From an uncultured Selenomonadaceae bacterium (lineage in GTDB: Bacteria > Bacillota > Negativicutes > Selenomonadales > Selenomonadaceae), in contig CAJOQC010000161.1 in the NCBI GenBank assembly GCA_905236785.1, forward strand, positions 1-6,159: a stretch of DNA of 6,159 nucleotides, given 5' to 3'. The position numbers and the translations under genes were made by a program. Below are positions 5,002 through 6,159 of the stretch, piece after piece. The notes under the pieces were generated by a model, which saw only the letters and a program-made list of their open reading frames with translations, was not told the DNA's origin and searched no databases. Position 1 is the first letter of the stretch. Every line of letters begins with the position of its first letter.

Positions 5002-6159
5002 ATGGAAAAATTACAGAAGAAAGGCCTGCAACGCATTGCCGTTGTCGGCGCGGTCATAATCGTCATTTTGCTGGCCATAGGCACTGTTTGGCTGGGCAGA
5101 GCCGCCACAAGCGACACTCAAACGGCGGTGCGAACGGTAAATCTTATCTACCTCGATGAGTTGGCCGGCCGCCGCGAGCAGGTTGTTGCTTCTACTCTTG
5201 CAAATTACATCGACAATCTTGACGTTGCCATAGGTTTGTTGGGTATTGGCGACCTTGCCGATACCGAGCATCTGCAAGCCTATCAAGCCCGCATGAAACA
5301 GCTTTACGGCTTGGAGCGTTTCGCCTTTGTCGATAGCAACGGACTTATCTACACATCTCGCGGCACTCGGACGGATATTGACCAATACAATTTTGATTAT
5401 AACAACCTGTATGAACCCCATATTTCTATCAAAAACGTCGATAGCAACAACAAGAAAATCATTGTTGCCGTACCCGTCGATCATTTGCCCTTTGAAGGAA
5501 AAAGTCTTGTGGCGTGTTTCATGGAAATCGACATGAACCGTATGTTGGGGAATATTTCCCTGCAAGTGGGGACAAACAACAACATCACCTTTTGCAATCT
5601 CTATGCCAACACGGGTGAATCCTTGACCAACGTGGTTCTTGGCGGTCTTACCGGGGAAAAAAATTTGCTGACGGCGCTAGCCCTGGCAAATTTTGAGGAC
5701 GGACATAGCCTTAACGCCATGCGCGACGACTTTGCCAACAAACGGGGCGGCGTGGTGTCCTTCACCTACAACGACATTCGCGAAACCATGTGCTATGTGC
5801 CGGTGCGAAGTACGGATTGGATGCTTACCTACCTTGTGCGGGAAAGCGTAATCACCGACAGAATAAGCTACGTTTACGACGGAATTGTGTCCCGCAGTTT
5901 GGCGCAGTCGTTGCTGACGGTGCTTGTGTTGGCGGGTCTGTTTGCCTTCATGCTCATGCAAACGCGAAAAGCCGCCAAAATGACCCTTGAAAAAGAAATA
6001 TCCGAAACGGAAAACCGCATAAAACAGCAAGAACTTGAGGAACAGCTTGCCCTTCAAGAAGAACTTTTGGAACAGGAAAAACAACGGGCGCAACAAGACC
6101 GCATGATAACGGCCTTGGCCTCGGATTATCGCAGCGTCTACTATATCGACCTTGCGGAA
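5002..6159 (+). CDS. N-terminal part of a dCache-type membrane sensor protein (output domain outside window)
   Basis: The frame is open from the ATG at 5002 to the window edge: 386 residues with no stop, so the gene is cut by the window rather than broken. Order: basic N-terminus; TM helix at about 12-31; extracellular region at about 33-298; TM helix at about 300-320; charged coiled coil at about 325-366; then MITALASDYRSVYYIDLAE at 368-386, which looks like the first helix and strand of a PAS-like domain. The extracellular part fits a double Cache (PDC) domain: FAFVDSNGLIYTSRG at 107-121 is the usual Cache strand-turn-strand, and CYVPVRSTDWMLTYLVRESV at 264-283 matches the end of the membrane-distal/proximal pair. 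Such proteins sense small external ligands and end in a GGDEF/EAL, histidine kinase or similar module; the output here cannot be seen. Methyl-accepting chemotaxis is less likely because no HAMP follows TM2. The ribosome binding site GGAGG lies 7 nt upstream. Confidence 0.85.
   Translation, partial: MEKLQKKGLQRIAVVGAVIIVILLAIGTVWLGRAATSDTQTAVRTVNLIYLDELAGRREQVVASTLANYIDNLDVAIGLLGIGDLADTEHLQAYQARMKQLYGLERFAFVDSNGLIYTSRGTRTDIDQYNFDYNNLYEPHISIKNVDSNNKKIIVAVPVDHLPFEGKSLVACFMEIDMNRMLGNISLQVGTNNNITFCNLYANTGESLTNVVLGGLTGEKNLLTALALANFEDGHSLNAMRDDFANKRGGVVSFTYNDIRETMCYVPVRSTDWMLTYLVRESVITDRISYVYDGIVSRSLAQSLLTVLVLAGLFAFMLMQTRKAAKMTLEKEISETENRIKQQELEEQLALQEELLEQEKQRAQQDRMITALASDYRSVYYIDLAE

Noticed and set aside
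5011..5565. 184-codon minus-strand reading frame opposite the right-edge sensor
   Set aside because: The plus-strand frame here has a strong ribosome binding site and readable TM and Cache features; the minus-strand translation shows no recognisable domain and is a shadow.

Overview
The window looks like a piece of an anaerobic Firmicutes genome. My best guess is Negativicutes (Selenomonadales or Acidaminococcales), because of the tightly packed plus-strand operon, the mid-GC codon use rich in GCC/GCG/AAA, the style of the sensor proteins, and a GC-rich palindromic intergenic element of a kind I associate with gut Firmicutes. This placement is an inference; there is no rRNA or marker gene to confirm it. 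All supported genes are on the plus strand.

Layout: 1-49 is unresolved left flank, possibly with the last codons of an upstream gene. 50-212 holds a nested inverted-repeat intergenic element. 267-4879 is a five-gene run with junctions of 11 nt, then overlaps of 10, 1 and 4 nt: a RidA-type enamine/imine deaminase; a membrane-anchored RbsB-like (type I) sugar-binding protein; a multi-pass HisKA_3/HATPase histidine kinase; a NarL/LuxR-type response regulator; and a membrane-anchored family 1 (MalE-like) solute-binding protein. A 122-nt AT-rich gap follows. From 5002 to the window edge lies the N-terminal part (386 residues) of a separate sensor: TM helix, dCache-like extracellular domain, second TM helix, coiled coil, and the start of a probable PAS-like domain.

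How the genes may work together: the overlaps argue that the two binding proteins, the kinase and the regulator are made together. No ABC permease or ATPase is present in the window, and neither binding protein shows a lipobox; each starts with one hydrophobic helix. The simplest reading is a binding-protein-assisted two-component system. The RbsB-like protein would bind a small ligand outside the membrane and signal through the kinase's membrane domain, and the NarL-type regulator would then control genes that probably lie outside the window. This resembles in principle known trios such as XylFII-LytS-YesN, HptA-HptS-HptR and TorT-TorS-TorR, but with a different kinase class and a second, family 1 binding protein in the same operon. 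The ligand cannot be read from the sequence. The gene at the right edge suggests that this is a signal-sensing neighbourhood.
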